Source: Niabella soli DSM 19437
GTDB taxonomy: Bacteria > Bacteroidota > Bacteroidia > Chitinophagales > Chitinophagaceae
Assembly: GCF_000243115.2 (NCBI RefSeq)
Contig: NZ_CP007035.1
Location: forward strand, 1,116,001 to 1,180,000
Reading direction: 5' to 3'
Length of the DNA stretch: 64,000 nucleotides
The position numbers and the translations under genes were made by a program. The notes beneath the pieces were generated by a model. That model was not told where the DNA came from and made no database searches. It worked only from the letters and a program-made list of their open reading frames with translations. This document shows, piece after piece, positions 18,381-26,647 of this stretch (positions are counted from its first letter, which is position 1; every line of letters begins with the position of its first letter).

Positions 18381-18429
18381 AATCATCCTTTTTAACGATT
18401 CCCATCTCCTTTTTGCTCCGTTACTTTTA
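18381..18429 (+). promoter_or_regulatory. Operator-promoter in front of the last gene of the locus
   Basis: AATCAT-CCTTTTTA-ACGATT spans 18381-18400, one mismatch from a perfect inverted repeat. TTC takes the place of the -33 TTG (18399-18401) and TACTTTTA lies at 18422-18429, exactly 41 bases from the palindrome start as at 7026. It drives the 98-residue gene starting at 18453. Confidence 0.6.
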
Positions 18430-18452
18430 CTACGTCAACTAAATCACATAAC

Positions 18453-18749
18453 ATGAAAAAAGCAATCATCCTAATGCTGCTTATTACCGGTGTTGCCAAC
18501 GCAAATGCACAACTGCTGAAAAAAATAAGCACCAAAGTAAAACAAACTGCTACTAATGTCGAAAATACCTTAGACAATAAAGTACAGGAGCGCACCGCCC
18601 GCGCAGCTTCTGATAAAGCCGATAAGGTCATGAACGGAATTTTCGACGGTGGCAAAAAGAAAAAGAAAAGAGCCGGGGAAAATAATGAGCCCGAAGTCCG
18701 GCCACAGGCAATTGCTGTAGCTGATTCGGCGCATAGTACAGTGAATTAA
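18453..18749 (+). CDS. Small secreted basic protein
   Basis: A 98-residue exported protein with a signal peptide ending NAQ (1-20). A mature amphipathic helix follows (LLKKISTKVKQTATNVENTL and on), then a patch of five consecutive lysines and an acidic-polar tail. The layout looks like the N-terminal helix of larger Bacteroidota envelope proteins, so truncation is possible, but no continuing frame was found downstream. It has its own operator-promoter and is the last gene of the locus. Confidence 0.65.
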   Translation: MKKAIILMLLITGVANANAQLLKKISTKVKQTATNVENTLDNKVQERTARAASDKADKVMNGIFDGGKKKKKRAGENNEPEVRPQAIAVADSAHSTVN

Positions 18750-18785
18750 AACAAGGCGGATTAGTGAAAAAAATCCGGCCACAAC

Positions 18786-19634
18786 TCAGGTTCCGGCCAC
18801 TAAAAAAAACTCTCCGCTGGCAGGCAACAATCCGTCGGCCCGATTGGCAAAATATAATTGTTTCAAATCCTTTGTCTCCACGACTTTCTGCTCCTTAAAT
18901 CCGGCCGCCACCGCCAGTTGTAACACCTGCTCCGGTGCAAAAAAACTTACAAACGGCGTTCCTGCCTCACGCGCACCTTTTTCAGCTATTTCCTGCAACG
19001 GCTGATCTGTTGCATCCATCAGGTTGATGGGCAAATAAAACGTCATGGCTACTATAGACCCGGGCGCTAATGTTGCCAGTTGTCGCAGTGTATCCCGGAT
19101 CGCCTCCCGTGTAAGATAGAGCGTTACGCCCGTAGAGGCCACCACTGCGGGTTTTCGGGGTTCAAAACCTGCCTGCTGTAACGCTTCCCACCAGGAGGTT
19201 TTCTCAAAATCCACCGATACAAAATGCAACCAGTCCGGCAGACCATAGCCCAGTTCCTGTAAACGCTGTTTTTTCCAGGTCTGTGTGCCCGGCTGATCAA
19301 TTTCATAGAGTTGCAGCCCCGAAGCTATTTCCGGCCGGCGCTGTGCAAACGTGTCTAATCCCGCTCCAAGAATTACATACTGACCGATCCCTCTACGGGC
19401 TTCCTCCAGGATCAAATCTTCAATAAAACGGGCACGGGCGGCCATCGATGCCCGCAGGCGCCTGGTAAATTCCACGTGCATATCCGGGCGTTGCCGCCAC
19501 CCCTCATCAGGAGCGATCAGTTCCAATCCAATTGTATCGGTAATGATCGATGGCGGCGCATCTGCCTCTGTATGAAGCGCGCGCCATAAGGCCGTTCGTA
19601 CCGCCGTATTATCGGGTTTACTATTGACTTCCAT
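18786..19634 (-). CDS. LCMT-family S-adenosylmethionine-dependent methyltransferase
   Basis: A 282-residue enzyme of the leucine carboxyl methyltransferase-like family, which is widespread in bacteria with mostly unknown substrates. The SAM site reads YVILGAGLDTFAQRRP (about residues 88-103), followed by the acidic strand end LYEIDQP and, later, VASTGVTLYLT and the PLQEI region. Length is normal for the bacterial TIGR00027-like group. It is convergent with the secreted-protein locus and divergent from the KAS III gene. Confidence 0.9.
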   Translation of the reverse strand: MEVNSKPDNTAVRTALWRALHTEADAPPSIITDTIGLELIAPDEGWRQRPDMHVEFTRRLRASMAARARFIEDLILEEARRGIGQYVILGAGLDTFAQRRPEIASGLQLYEIDQPGTQTWKKQRLQELGYGLPDWLHFVSVDFEKTSWWEALQQAGFEPRKPAVVASTGVTLYLTREAIRDTLRQLATLAPGSIVAMTFYLPINLMDATDQPLQEIAEKGAREAGTPFVSFFAPEQVLQLAVAAGFKEQKVVETKDLKQLYFANRADGLLPASGEFFLVAGT

Positions 19635-19917
19635 TGATCCAATGTACTGATTTAAATTTAACCGGCTTTCGATAATTTCAACCGGGGTCGGTTATAGCTT
19701 ATTTGATTTGCGTTAAGAGATAAAAGATCAGAATATAAAAAAATACATCAAACGGCATCTTTAATAATCAGGCTCTTGTATAACAACAACAGTATATGTC
19801 AGAAAAAATCGGTATATTCAATAGCTGTTAATTACTTAACTGATTGTTCTACTGTTTTAGTAAGGCAACCATATAGTAACAATAATGGGTGCATGCCTTT
19901 ACTTAAAACAATAACAA

Positions 19918-20988
19918 ATGCAGTTTGCTTCAATCATCACAGGAACCGGCGCGTATATCCCCAACAAAATACAAAAGAACGCAGATTTTTCCGATGCAGC
20001 GTTCTACGAACCAACCGGCCTGCCCATTTTAGCACAGACAAAGCTTGTTATTGAAAAACTCAAAAATATAACCGGGATATCCGAAAGACGTTATGCACCC
20101 GCTCATATTAATGCTTCTGATATGGCCGCAGTGGCGGGATGGCAGGCATTAACCGATAGCGCTATTGATCCGGAAACGCTGGATCAAATTGTAGTGGCAC
20201 ATAATTTTGGAGATATCTCTTATGGCACCATGCAGTCTCAGAATGTACCATCATTGGCTTGCAGGGTAAAACATATATTGGGGATTAACCGGCCGGAATG
20301 TATCGCATACGACGTATTGGTGGGATGCCCCGGTTGGCTGCATGCGGTCATTCAGTCCCATGCCTGGTTTAAGGCCGGAATGGCACAGAAAGTATTATTG
20401 ATCGGCACAGAAGCGCTCTCCCGTGTGATTGACCCGGCAGACCGCAACAGCATGATCTTTTCCGATGGCGCGGGTGCCATTGTACTGGAGCATCAACCAG
20501 CAAAAATAAAAGGACCGGGCATCCTGGGCTGTTGCGCACAAACACACAGCACAGAGGAGCTCAGTTATATAAATATGGGTAAAGGATACAAACCCAATGA
20601 AGAGGAACGCCTGTTTATTAAAATGAAGGGAAGGAAAGTGTATGAATATGCCTTGAAGCAGGTACCCCTGGCCATGAAGGAATGTCTTGATAAAAGCGGC
20701 GTATCCATAAACGAGGTGAACAAGATCCTGATACACCAGGCCAACGAAAAGATGGATGAGGAAATTATTAGACGATTGTACGGACTTTATGGAACCACTC
20801 CCCCACAAAATATAATGCCTATGAGCATACAGTGGCTGGGGAACAGTTCGGTGGCAACCATCCCAACCTTATATCATTTAATACAGCATCATAAAATAGC
20901 CGGGCACCAACTTTCAGAAGGCGCCATTGTCCTCTTTGCATCGGTGGGGGCGGGAATGAATATTAACGCTGTTTGCTATCGCGTCTGA
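19918..20988 (+). CDS. 3-oxoacyl-ACP synthase III-like ketoacyl synthase
   Basis: A 356-residue thiolase-fold enzyme of the FabH/KAS III type. The catalytic triad is visible: C137 in LVGCPGW, H273 in LIHQANEKM and N309 in WLGNSSVATIPT. FabH condenses an acyl-CoA primer with malonyl-ACP. This copy is somewhat long and has an insert near residues 20-50, and it is not beside other fatty-acid genes, so it may be a specialised paralogue rather than the housekeeping enzyme. The 283-base gap upstream contains no clear promoter. Confidence 0.88.
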   Translation: MQFASIITGTGAYIPNKIQKNADFSDAAFYEPTGLPILAQTKLVIEKLKNITGISERRYAPAHINASDMAAVAGWQALTDSAIDPETLDQIVVAHNFGDISYGTMQSQNVPSLACRVKHILGINRPECIAYDVLVGCPGWLHAVIQSHAWFKAGMAQKVLLIGTEALSRVIDPADRNSMIFSDGAGAIVLEHQPAKIKGPGILGCCAQTHSTEELSYINMGKGYKPNEEERLFIKMKGRKVYEYALKQVPLAMKECLDKSGVSINEVNKILIHQANEKMDEEIIRRLYGLYGTTPPQNIMPMSIQWLGNSSVATIPTLYHLIQHHKIAGHQLSEGAIVLFASVGAGMNINAVCYRV

Positions 20989-21010
20989 TGGTCTTTAATA
21001 AAATTAAGTT

Positions 21011-21865
21011 TCACTTCGGCGGTAACATAGGAAACAGCGCTCTCATTTCAGGTTCAGTGAGCTGGCGGCCAAATTCGGCAATCTCAAAAGCTTCGGCATA
21101 TTTAATACCGGAGCTATCGGATCCGTACCATTTTGTCAATGCCGGCATATTAACATTGGTAACACTACTATAAGGATAAGTGTTATCGTAAACCAGTTTT
21201 TTCTGCCGCTCGGGGTTCGCCCGCACTTCTGCTAATATTCCCATCTTGTATGGAATGGCATCATTCACCTGCGACCGCTGAACCGCACAGGCGGCTAGTT
21301 TTGTTGGCCATACCGCGTCGATGGCAACTGCAAAATCCGGGATATAGGAAAAATGGATCGTATGAAAATCGCGGATGTACACGAACACAGGCTTTTTCTT
21401 CATTTGCAGGCGGGGCGCGGCATCCCGTACAATATACCCCGCGGTCATATTATCAGTATGCCCTCCTGCCGCCGGATAATAAGTAAACACAACGTCCGCA
21501 TCCCAATCCTGGATGCTTTTGATCACTCTATCCTGCACTTCCTTTGTGTTCTTCAGGTATTTATCATGATAACTGAGCACTTCATACTCCCCCAGGGAAA
21601 GGATCTGCTTTGACTCCATAGCTTCCTGGTAGCGCATTTTTGCCAGATCAGCAGGCTTCATAGCATAATGCCCCGCATCCCCGTTGGTTAAAGACATAAA
21701 TTTAACCTGGTGCCCCATTTTTGTATAAAGCGCCGTGATGCCCCCTGTGTAAATCTCCCCTTCGTCGGGGTGGGCAAAAATGACCATTACCTTCAATGGT
21801 TTTTGAGCAAAAGCTAGGTTGCTGCACAGCAGGAAAATCGTCATCAATTGAAGCAATCTGGGCAT
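21011..21865 (-). CDS. PIG-L-family deacetylase, exported
   Basis: A 284-residue protein of the PIG-L/LmbE family of zinc-dependent N-acetylglucosamine deacetylases. It has a signal peptide (1-21), then the metal-binding motif AHPDEGE near residues 31-37 (AHPDDE is usual), GGITALYTKMGHQV, and the later motif GGHTDNM carrying the third metal ligand. The substrate is unknown. The gene is convergent with the KAS III gene, with a 22-base gap. Confidence 0.88.
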   Translation of the reverse strand: MPRLLQLMTIFLLCSNLAFAQKPLKVMVIFAHPDEGEIYTGGITALYTKMGHQVKFMSLTNGDAGHYAMKPADLAKMRYQEAMESKQILSLGEYEVLSYHDKYLKNTKEVQDRVIKSIQDWDADVVFTYYPAAGGHTDNMTAGYIVRDAAPRLQMKKKPVFVYIRDFHTIHFSYIPDFAVAIDAVWPTKLAACAVQRSQVNDAIPYKMGILAEVRANPERQKKLVYDNTYPYSSVTNVNMPALTKWYGSDSSGIKYAEAFEIAEFGRQLTEPEMRALFPMLPPK

Positions 21866-21989
21866 AGTCGTTTTTTGTAAAGGTAGTATCGAAAATAAGC
21901 TATTTCGGGGAGTTCACTTTTATTGGTTCGGTAAGTACATCAAAAACTTGTCTTATTTTTACTGTTAAAACCTCAAGAGCAAACAAAAT

Positions 21990-22421
21990 ATGTCTCCATA
22001 CCAACGAAAGAATACGCGCAGGAAATTTATAAAACGCGCCGCCCTGCTGGCTGCCGCTCCTACCATGATTACTAACACAGATTATTCCGGGCAACATCCC
22101 CAGATCATCCATCACGTTTTTTTCTGGCTCAAAAACCCGTCATCATCCGCCGACTTAAAGGAACTGATCGCTGGTCTGAAAACCCTTAAGGCCGTTCCAC
22201 AAGTGAAGCAACTATTGATCGGTACTCCTGCATCCACCTTAAAAAGAGAGGTCGTGGATAATAGTTTCCAGGTATCGGAACTGATGTATTTTAATAATAC
22301 CAAAGACCAGGACGATTACCAGTCGCACCCGGTGCATAAAGCCTTTGTTGAAAAATACAGCCACCTGTGGGCCAAAGTACTGGTATATGATATGGCGACG
22401 GGAAACCTGGAAAATATATGA
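21990..22421 (+). CDS. Dabb-domain (stress-responsive A/B barrel) protein, probable Tat substrate
   Basis: A 143-residue protein. The N-terminus holds [16 protein letters not shown], a good twin-arginine signal. The rest is a Dabb dimeric alpha/beta barrel domain starting [13 protein letters not shown] and including [20 protein letters not shown] and VHKAFVEKY. The family includes plant stress proteins and bacterial proteins of unknown role. Confidence 0.85.
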   Translation: MSPYQRKNTRRKFIKRAALLAAAPTMITNTDYSGQHPQIIHHVFFWLKNPSSSADLKELIAGLKTLKAVPQVKQLLIGTPASTLKREVVDNSFQVSELMYFNNTKDQDDYQSHPVHKAFVEKYSHLWAKVLVYDMATGNLENI

Positions 22422-22461
22422 ATGCCGGTATAAAAAACCGGAAATAGTCCTTTTAAATTTC

Positions 22462-22959
22462 ATGCAAAGAACGATCCGATTAAAAGCCGTCTTACCGTAT
22501 CCGCCGGAACGGGTATGGCAGGCATTAACCCATCCCGGATTATTGGGCAGTTGGTTTATGAAAAATGATATTAAACCGGAGCCGGGGCATTCTTTTACGT
22601 TTCGTATGGCGCCGCAAAGGGGCTGGGATGGCATCACGCATTGCGAGGTTATAGCCGTGGAGCCACAAAAATTGATTGCTTACACTTACCGTGGTGAAGC
22701 AAGCGGCGAAAAAGCATTGGCCTGCGCAGGCATTCATTCCGGTACGGCTGATAAAATCACAAAAGGTATTTTTACAAAGCTGGACACGATCGTACGTTTT
22801 TCTCTGGAACCCACCTGCGGCGGCACCCTTCTGCATCTTGAGCAGTCTGGGTATAAAGGGTTAAAACTGATCATTATCAGCCTGATCATGCAAATGGGCT
22901 GGAAACGCCAGTTAAAGAAAAAACTGCCGGCTGCATTGCAAAAAATGACAACCGTATAA
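22462..22959 (+). CDS. SRPBCC / AHSA1-like domain protein
   Basis: The 165-residue protein starts MQRTIRLKAVLPYPPERVW. I take the ATG at 22462 because homology begins there; upstream in-frame sequence overlaps the Dabb gene in another frame and is not conserved in character. The family features are VWQALTHPGLLGSWFM, a central WDGITHCEVIAVEP and a TLLHLEQSGYKG strand, typical of AHSA1/START-like ligand-binding folds. Its role is unknown. It lies 40 bases after the Dabb gene and is probably co-transcribed. Confidence 0.85.
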   Translation: MQRTIRLKAVLPYPPERVWQALTHPGLLGSWFMKNDIKPEPGHSFTFRMAPQRGWDGITHCEVIAVEPQKLIAYTYRGEASGEKALACAGIHSGTADKITKGIFTKLDTIVRFSLEPTCGGTLLHLEQSGYKGLKLIIISLIMQMGWKRQLKKKLPAALQKMTTV

Positions 22960-23429
22960 ATAAGATCCCGGACCTTTCTCTAAGAATCTACCCCCGGGGC
23001 AAACACATCTAAATTAAAACAGATAGAATGAGGTATAGCCTCGAAAATTATTTCAAAAACGGGTTTCAATCCGTTTGAAGAGCTGTCAAGATAGATGGAG
23101 AACCGTAGGTTCGGCCCATAATGTGCCGTGCCAAGGGCACTCCAGCCACCACATCGCACATAAAACTGCACTAAAGCGCGGATTTATATAACCCAAACGA
23201 GCCGAAGGCTCTAAAAAATATAGATGCATTTGCACTGAGAATCTATCAAAGCATAAGACAGTATCAATTAAATTACCTACCTTTGCAATCTTGTATGTTA
23301 TCCTAACACTCGATTTGTATCTTCTCCACTATTCAAATACAGTGATTGCATAACGTAAGGCAGGTATCGTATCTAATGCTTATGTGTGGATAGCCTTACC
23401 TTAGTTTATCATTTTTAATTTTATTTATT
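22960..23429. other. Intergenic region upstream of the helicase gene
   Basis: This stretch of 470 bases contains no convincing gene. A 63-codon minus-strand frame (22980-23171) has no recognisable protein character. A small stem GAGCC-GAA-GGCTC lies near 23200. A Bacteroidota -7 box TACCTTTG is at 23278-23285. The rest, including the likely 5' leader of the helicase mRNA, has no feature I can name. Confidence 0.5.
23278..23285 (+). promoter_or_regulatory. Promoter -7 element for the DEAD-box helicase
   Basis: TACCTTTG is a perfect TAnnTTTG match. No clear -33 TTG is present at the usual distance. Transcription from here would give a leader of about 140 bases before the TTG start, in line with the long regulated leaders of cold-induced helicase genes. 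Confidence 0.5.
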
Positions 23430-24668
23430 TTGTCATTTAACAATTTACAGCTTATTGCGCCTTTATTAAAAGCGCTGAGCGAAGCGGGTTATACAACCCC
23501 CACTCCTGTACAGGAAAAATCGATTCCCGTAATTTTACAAAACAGAGATATTCTGGCCTGTGCCCAAACCGGTACAGGTAAAACAGCCTCTTTTGCACTG
23601 CCCCTGTTGCAATTACTGCACCAGGAGCCCGAAGCAGCCAACAAAAATTGCCGGGCGTTAATATTAGTGCCTACAAGAGAACTGGCGCTGCAGGTAGCAG
23701 AAAGTTTTTCCGATTATGGAAAATACCTGCCGTTGAAACACGTAGCTATTTTCGGAGGGGTATCGCAACACCAGCAGGTGAAGGCCTTAAGAGAGCACGT
23801 TGATATTCTTATTGCTACCCCGGGCCGGTTGCTGGACCTGATGAACCAGCGCCATGTTTCCTTAAACGGGATCAAACATTTGGTATTGGATGAAGCAGAC
23901 CGTATGCTGGACATGGGTTTCATCACCGACGTGCAAAAGATCCTTTACCGGATGCCGGCGCAACGGCAAACCATTTTCTTTTCTGCCACCATGCCGCCGG
24001 AAATTCAGCACCTGTCTGATTCGCTGTTGAAGAACCCCGAAAAAATCGCCATCACGCCACCCTCAACAACGGTGGAACTGATCCAGCAATCGCTGTACTA
24101 TACAGAAAAGCAGAACAAATCTTCTTTATTGCTGCATCTGCTAAAAGATGAAACGATCACCAGTGTGCTGGTTTTTGCCCGGACAAAATATGGGGCAGAT
24201 AAAATTGCCAAAAACCTTACCCGCGCGGGTATCAGGGCTGCAGCTATTCATGGTGATAAAACACAATCATCAAGGCAGCGCTCTCTTTTGAATTTTAAAA
24301 CGGGCGCCGTAAGAGTACTTGTTGCCACTGATATTGCAGCGCGGGGTATCGATATAGATGATATGGGATATGTGATCAATTACGAATTACCCAACCAGCC
24401 GGAAACCTATGTGCACCGCATCGGGCGTACCGGAAGAGCCGGCGCTGCAGGCACGGCTATTTCTTTCTGCGATTATGAAGAAAAGATCTATTTGCGTGAT
24501 ATCCAAAAACTGATCAAACAAACGATCCCGGTTGTAAAAGATCATCCGTTTGATGTACCGCTGATGCATGCTGTTGAACAGGCACCGGCGCAACCTGCTC
24601 CCTGGAGCGGCAGAAAAAAAGGGCCTGGCGGTTCCAGAAGAGGACGCTCCTTTTTACAAAGGATCTAA
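23430..24668 (+). CDS. DEAD-box ATP-dependent RNA helicase, RhlE-like
   Basis: A 412-residue RNA helicase. Motifs in order: Q motif (YTTPTPVQEKSIP), Walker A AQTGTGKT, PTRELALQV, TPGRLLDL, DEADRMLDMGF, SATMP, the ARGIDIDD motif and HRIGRTGRAG. A short Arg/Gly-rich tail ends the protein (KKGPGGSRRGRSF). The N-terminus MSFNNLQL matches the usual RhlE start (F, L and a hydrophobic), which supports the TTG start codon at 23430, although no ATG lies nearby in frame. The role is RNA unwinding in ribosome biogenesis or cold adaptation. Confidence 0.95.
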   Translation: MSFNNLQLIAPLLKALSEAGYTTPTPVQEKSIPVILQNRDILACAQTGTGKTASFALPLLQLLHQEPEAANKNCRALILVPTRELALQVAESFSDYGKYLPLKHVAIFGGVSQHQQVKALREHVDILIATPGRLLDLMNQRHVSLNGIKHLVLDEADRMLDMGFITDVQKILYRMPAQRQTIFFSATMPPEIQHLSDSLLKNPEKIAITPPSTTVELIQQSLYYTEKQNKSSLLLHLLKDETITSVLVFARTKYGADKIAKNLTRAGIRAAAIHGDKTQSSRQRSLLNFKTGAVRVLVATDIAARGIDIDDMGYVINYELPNQPETYVHRIGRTGRAGAAGTAISFCDYEEKIYLRDIQKLIKQTIPVVKDHPFDVPLMHAVEQAPAQPAPWSGRKKGPGGSRRGRSFLQRI

Positions 24669-24680
24669 GAATTTTTTAGC

Positions 24681-24722
24681 CACTGAAGCACAGAAGATAC
24701 AGATTTTTTCTGTGCTTCAGTG
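24681..24722. terminator. Hairpin between convergent genes, probable bidirectional terminator
   Basis: A perfect 15-base inverted repeat, CACTGAAGCACAGAA at 24681-24695 and its complement at 24708-24722, with a 12-base loop. It lies between the helicase gene and a convergent lipoprotein gene. The arms resemble intergenic palindromic repeats common in this group. Confidence 0.6.
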
Positions 24723-24753
24723 TTTCAGTGGCAATTTTGTGCTGCTCAAAAAA

Positions 24754-25614
24754 CTAACTCGCTTCCCGGTATACAAAATCCTCCAGTATTACTAAATACC
24801 CCTCTGTTGTTTTTTGTATTTCCACCATTGTTGGATAATACCCGCTGATCGCCACTTTTTTGGGTTGGGGAATGGACCGTTTAAATTCGGGATGCGTTTC
24901 AAAAAAAGCTTTGGTAATCATTGGCTCCAGGAAAGTAACCTTACCATCATAGGTGCCATAAATAAAGGTTTGCCCAAAACCCTGCGGAGTAAATTCAGCG
25001 GAGGTGGTATCCACCCAGTGGCAGCCCATTTGTGGCACGCCGCCGCCGGGATTGATATAGTTTGCCGGAAGATAATCCAGGGCCGGCCAATTGTCGAATT
25101 TCGCCGGAGCCAGGTCATAAGGAGGGATCGCATCTACATAGGCCAGGCTTACATTATAAAAATGAAAATCGAAGTGCGGCTTACCGTAGATCTGAACGGG
25201 CTCATGACCATTGGGGTTCCAGTCCAGTTCGGCATGGTTAAAGATCCGGGCGTCCACTTTAGGATGAAAAGGAAGAATCACCGTATTGGGCGAAATATTA
25301 TTGCTGCCGCCGGGAGCAGGCATATCCAGGCTGTTCCAGGCGTCATTGTTAATACTGATGGCAAGACGCAACGGGTGCGCTGCATCGTCTACCTGGTATA
25401 AAGTAGTAACTTTCCCTTTCTTAAAAGAAACTTCCGGGCCTGTGTACACTTTGCCACCCGGCATCCCTAACACCTTTGCGGAGGAGCCCGGATGCAAACC
25501 CGCCACCATTGCGGCCGATGCGCCGGCATTGTGATCATTTAGTGGTGCGGTTTCCTTTGTGCAGGAGCTCAACAGGAGGCCTGCTGCCATTGTTGTTAAA
25601 AGCAGATTTCTCAT
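24754..25614 (-). CDS. Lipoprotein with DUF5602/TTHB210-like domain
   Basis: The start is set at the ATG at 25614 because it gives a lipoprotein signal, MRNLLLTTMAAGLLLSSC, with a lipobox cysteine at residue 18; an upstream ATG adds 12 residues without sense. The mature part (about 268 residues) includes the histidine-rich motif PHFDFHFYN and later GCHWVD, the pattern I associate with the DUF5602/TTHB210-like family of unknown function. It is the last gene of a three-gene minus-strand unit with a dihaem cytochrome and a periplasmic protein. Confidence 0.75.
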   Translation of the reverse strand: MRNLLLTTMAAGLLLSSCTKETAPLNDHNAGASAAMVAGLHPGSSAKVLGMPGGKVYTGPEVSFKKGKVTTLYQVDDAAHPLRLAISINNDAWNSLDMPAPGGSNNISPNTVILPFHPKVDARIFNHAELDWNPNGHEPVQIYGKPHFDFHFYNVSLAYVDAIPPYDLAPAKFDNWPALDYLPANYINPGGGVPQMGCHWVDTTSAEFTPQGFGQTFIYGTYDGKVTFLEPMITKAFFETHPEFKRSIPQPKKVAISGYYPTMVEIQKTTEGYLVILEDFVYREAS

Positions 25615-25655
25615 TACATATTTTTTGTGTGAAGATTTATGGCGTTGCAATCAGT

Positions 25656-26636
25656 CTACCTTTTTGCAAATCGTTTTACATCATTTTTTATCTTTTTTAC
25701 CGTTTGCAGGTAGCTGAAAATAGCTGTCAGATCAGAGCTATCCATCCCCGCAAACATGAACCAGGGCATGGGGGTATTAAAATCATTCGGCCCCAGTTTT
25801 TGTTCATGATAAGCTGAATCGGAAAAGCGTTTAAATTTTCGAAGAAACAATTCGTTTGTCCAGCTACCGATACCGGTTTCAACATCTGACGTAATATTAG
25901 GGGTGGTTACTACTGTTCCGTTGGGGAAATTAAAAGACCGCCCCCCGCCAAATTCAGAGCCTGCAATAATTTCACCGTGCTCATCTACCCGGCTATGACA
26001 GGCAACACAGTCGGCTACCGTTACCAGGTATTTCCCATATTGTACGGGATCAGTTGTTGCCGGTTTCGGCGATAAGACAGCTTTTTGGGGAATCGTGTTT
26101 ACGATAAAGTTTACGGGGAAATCAAGCGTTCGTTCCGGCACTTTATTGGCAATGGCAGGCAGGGTGCGGAGGTAAGCAATAATGCTGTAAATATCCTCCT
26201 GGTCCATAGTGCCATAATGCAAATAAGGCATTAAAGGAAATAACGCATCGTTCGTTTTATTTTGCCCGGTAGTAATGGCTCTGAAAATTTCCCCGTCGGT
26301 CCAGCCCGAAAGCCCGTATGGAGTAAGGTTGCGGGAATATAAAGTACCCGGAAATCCCATTTCTTTTCCAAATTTTTCACCGCCGCCGCCAAAGGTTCCT
26401 TCTTTAATAGGCGCTCCGTATACCGTCCAGTCGCGCTGGCTATGGCAATCCATACAGGCGGCAACATGATTGGCCAGGTATTTGCCCCTTTCCACCCGCC
26501 CGTTTGTGCGATCCACTTTAATGTCAGGAGCCGCGCCAACGCTGGGCAATCCCTCTTTCACATACAAAAGAATTACCGCCAGGCCTCCCACTGCCGCCGC
26601 TATTATTATAAGCAAAACTTTTAGGATCTTTTTCAT
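25656..26636 (-). CDS. Dihaem cytochrome c
   Basis: A 326-residue membrane-anchored cytochrome. The N-terminal hydrophobic segment (residues 5-25) is an uncleaved anchor or signal peptide. Two c-type haem sites are present, CMDCH at 61-65 and CVACH at 210-214, each in its own cytochrome c domain with a likely Met axial ligand. Such proteins transfer electrons in the periplasm, often to a dehydrogenase or oxidase. It lies 41 bases upstream of the lipoprotein and 11 bases after the PepSY-like gene, so the three form an operon. Confidence 0.9.
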   Translation of the reverse strand: MKKILKVLLIIIAAAVGGLAVILLYVKEGLPSVGAAPDIKVDRTNGRVERGKYLANHVAACMDCHSQRDWTVYGAPIKEGTFGGGGEKFGKEMGFPGTLYSRNLTPYGLSGWTDGEIFRAITTGQNKTNDALFPLMPYLHYGTMDQEDIYSIIAYLRTLPAIANKVPERTLDFPVNFIVNTIPQKAVLSPKPATTDPVQYGKYLVTVADCVACHSRVDEHGEIIAGSEFGGGRSFNFPNGTVVTTPNITSDVETGIGSWTNELFLRKFKRFSDSAYHEQKLGPNDFNTPMPWFMFAGMDSSDLTAIFSYLQTVKKIKNDVKRFAKR

Positions 26637-26647
26637 TTTTTACGCAG

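Noticed and set aside
3912-18749. Reading the secreted-protein locus as a type VI or type IX secretion system
   Set aside because: Only one protein shows a weak Hcp-like pattern, and no sheath, baseplate, ATPase, PorV or type A C-terminal sorting domains are present.
22980-23171. 63-codon minus-strand frame upstream of the helicase
   Set aside because: No start context, signal, motif or neighbour supports translation.
24814-25401. 195-codon plus-strand frame
   Set aside because: Antisense to the DUF5602-like lipoprotein gene, which has a signal peptide and a consistent operon; the plus frame has no family signal.
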